DNA of 14,353 nt from Rhodocyclaceae bacterium. Its GTDB lineage: Bacteria; Pseudomonadota; Gammaproteobacteria; Burkholderiales; Rhodocyclaceae. Position 1 is the stretch's first letter. The number at the start of each line of letters is the position of its first letter. The notes under the pieces are model-generated. The model was not told the origin of the DNA. It ran no database searches and saw only the letters and a program-made list of their open reading frames with translations. This document shows positions 13,241-14,353 of the stretch, piece by piece. The stretch spans positions 1-14,353 of the forward strand of contig JADLGU010000320.1 in the NCBI GenBank assembly GCA_020849155.1. The letters are read 5' to 3'. A program made the translations under genes and the position numbers.

Positions 13241-14059
13241 TCAGCGGGCAACCGAAGCCGCCAGTGCAGTCTTCTCTGCCGCTTCCGCCGGCGCCAGCGC
13301 CGGCTTCGAGGCGTACCAGTAGCCGGCGGCCATGAAGAGGCTGCCGGCCACCGCGTTGCCCAGCGTCACCCACAGCAGGTTGTGCGCCATGCCGGCGAGG
13401 CTGACCGCCTCGCCGTGCTCGGCGAGCAGCGCGATCGAGAACAGCGTCATGTTGGCGACGCTGTGCTCGTAGCCGCTGGCGATGAAGGCGAACAGGCACC
13501 AGAAGATGACGCCGAGCTTGGCGGCGTCGCTGCTGGTGCGCGCCGCCATCCAGATGGCCAGGCAGACCAGCCAGTTGCAGAGGATGGCGCGGGCGAAGAG
13601 CTCCATGGCCGGCGCGTTCATCTTGGCCGCCGCCGCCTTCTGCAGCAGGGGCGCGCCGTCGGAGAGCAGCGCGCCGCCGCCGCCGGCGACGAAGAGCCAG
13701 GCCAGCGCCGCGGCGCCGGCCAGGTTGCCGAGCCAGGACAGCGTCCAGCTGGCGGCCAGATCCGCCGTCGTGACGCGCCGGCGCAGCCGGCCGATGGTCA
13801 TGAACATGGTGTGGCCGGTGAACAGGTCCGAGCCGGCGACGATCACCAGGGTCAGGGCGATGCCGAAGGAGGCGCCCATCACCAGCCGCCGCAGCGACGG
13901 ATCGAGCGTGGCGCCGACGCTGAAGATGAGGATGATGCCCAGCCCGACATAGGCTCCGGCCATCATGGCGCTGACCAGGAAGGGCAGCGGGTGCTTGCGG
14001 ATCACCGCGGCCTTCTTCTCGGCGACGGCGGCGAAATTGTCCAGCGTTTCGAGGTACAT
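13241..14059 (-). CDS. nirC: Formate/nitrite transporter family channel, NirC type
   Basis: This is a pentameric inner-membrane channel protein for nitrite or a similar small anion. It has 272 residues, like E. coli NirC, with six predicted helices. Family marks are AGSDLFTGHTMFM in the second conserved loop, ILCNWLVCLAIWMA, and SGYEHSVANMTLF with the pore histidine at His199. It lies 10 bases after nirD on the same strand, and its ribosome binding site AGGAGC (14071-14066) overlaps the nirD stop, so the two are translated together. This is the nirB-nirD-nirC order of nitrite assimilation operons, which favours nitrite over formate as the substrate. Its stop codon is only 3 bases from that of the kinase gene read in the opposite direction. 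The family is certain; nitrite specificity is inferred from context. Confidence 0.88.
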   Translation of the reverse strand: MYLETLDNFAAVAEKKAAVIRKHPLPFLVSAMMAGAYVGLGIILIFSVGATLDPSLRRLVMGASFGIALTLVIVAGSDLFTGHTMFMTIGRLRRRVTTADLAASWTLSWLGNLAGAAALAWLFVAGGGGALLSDGAPLLQKAAAAKMNAPAMELFARAILCNWLVCLAIWMAARTSSDAAKLGVIFWCLFAFIASGYEHSVANMTLFSIALLAEHGEAVSLAGMAHNLLWVTLGNAVAGSLFMAAGYWYASKPALAPAEAAEKTALAASVAR

Positions 14060-14069
14060 GTTTGCGCTC

Positions 14070-14353
14070 CTAGCCCAGGTTGAGGAAGACCACGCCCTTG
14101 TCCACCCGCACGCGGTACTTGTGCGTGCAGCCTTCGTCCGGCGCCTGCGCCTTGCCGCTGTCGAGGTGGATGGTCATGCCGTGCAGCGGGCAGGCGACGC
14201 GGCGGTCGAAGACGATGCCCTGCGAGAGCTGGCCGCCCTTGTGCGGGCAGCGGTCATCGACGGCGAAGACTTCGTCCTCGTCTTTGCGGAACACGGCGAT
14301 TTCTGCCTTCTCCGACTTCACAACCTTCGCGCCGAGGCGCGGGATGTCCTCAA
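14070..14353 (-). CDS. nirD: Nitrite reductase small subunit NirD (Rieske 2Fe-2S type), 5' end outside window
   Basis: This is the small subunit of the cytoplasmic NADH-dependent assimilatory nitrite reductase, which reduces nitrite to ammonium with NirB. The visible 93 residues read EDIPRLGAKVV at the window edge, then FAVDDRCPHKGGQLSQG and VACPLHG. The CPH and CPLH pairs are the full Rieske cluster ligand set (two Cys, two His), so it is the Rieske-like form that can hold a 2Fe-2S cluster and not the form that has lost the ligands. The frame stays open through the window edge, and the GTG at 14321 is internal, since the residues before it match the family. About 10-15 residues are missing. 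nirC follows 10 bases downstream, and nirB is expected just beyond the right edge. A ferredoxin of a dioxygenase is possible but less likely, given nirC. Confidence 0.85.
   Translation of the reverse strand, partial: EDIPRLGAKVVKSEKAEIAVFRKDEDEVFAVDDRCPHKGGQLSQGIVFDRRVACPLHGMTIHLDSGKAQAPDEGCTHKYRVRVDKGVVFLNLG

Noticed and set aside
13287..13304. Inverted repeat GCCGGCGC/GCGCCGGC near the end of nirC as a terminator
   Set aside because: It lies within coding sequence, has a 2-base loop and no T-run on either strand; GC-rich coding DNA often gives such repeats.
14070..14321. NirD as a complete 83-residue protein starting at GTG 14321
   Set aside because: The upstream codons to the window edge read EDIPRLGAKV, which belongs to the family, so the real start is outside the window.

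Overview
The window is a gene-dense, GC-rich stretch with strong G/C preference at third codon positions. This, together with LivH/LivM/LivF-type importers beside CoA ligases and beta-oxidation genes and the SHDLRQPLHALGLF class of hybrid kinase, suggests a betaproteobacterium, perhaps a Rhodocyclales-type aromatic or steroid degrader. That placement is inference from gene content; no rRNA or other marker gene is present.

Layout. (1) 1-6594, plus strand: the 3' end of a 3-hydroxyacyl-CoA dehydrogenase, a thiolase, a periplasmic binding protein, a LivH-type permease, a fused LivM permease/LivG ATPase and a LivF ATPase. Spacing is tight, with ATGA and TAATG overlaps, which indicates one operon. 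It ends in a symmetric hairpin (6616-6645) that also covers the stop codon of the gene read from the other side. (2) 6625-7557, minus strand: a LysR-type regulator resembling the NahR/DntR group, divergent from (3) 7672-10758, plus strand: a second periplasmic binding protein, a benzoate-CoA-ligase-family enzyme and a 4-hydroxybenzoyl-CoA-type thioesterase. (4) 10865-13237, plus strand: a hybrid sensor kinase with a jelly-roll-like periplasmic domain, seven membrane helices, HisKA/HATPase and a receiver. (5) 13241-14353, minus strand: NirC-type nitrite channel and NirD, the latter running off the right edge.

How they may work together. The binding proteins would capture a carboxylic acid in the periplasm. 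The single permease/ATPase core would import it, the ligase would make the CoA thioester, and the dehydrogenase and thiolase would carry out the last two beta-oxidation steps. The thioesterase could recover CoA from stalled thioesters. The LysR regulator probably senses the substrate or its CoA ester and controls the divergent promoter region 7558-7671. An aromatic or alicyclic acid is the best guess, because the ligase, thioesterase and regulator all resemble families that handle aromatic acids; the substrate cannot be read from the sequence. The nirD-nirC pair is a separate nitrite-assimilation unit, and nirB is expected beyond the right edge.

I found no tRNA, rRNA, CRISPR array, insertion sequence or clear sign of recent transfer. 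No stretch over about 115 bases lacks a gene.
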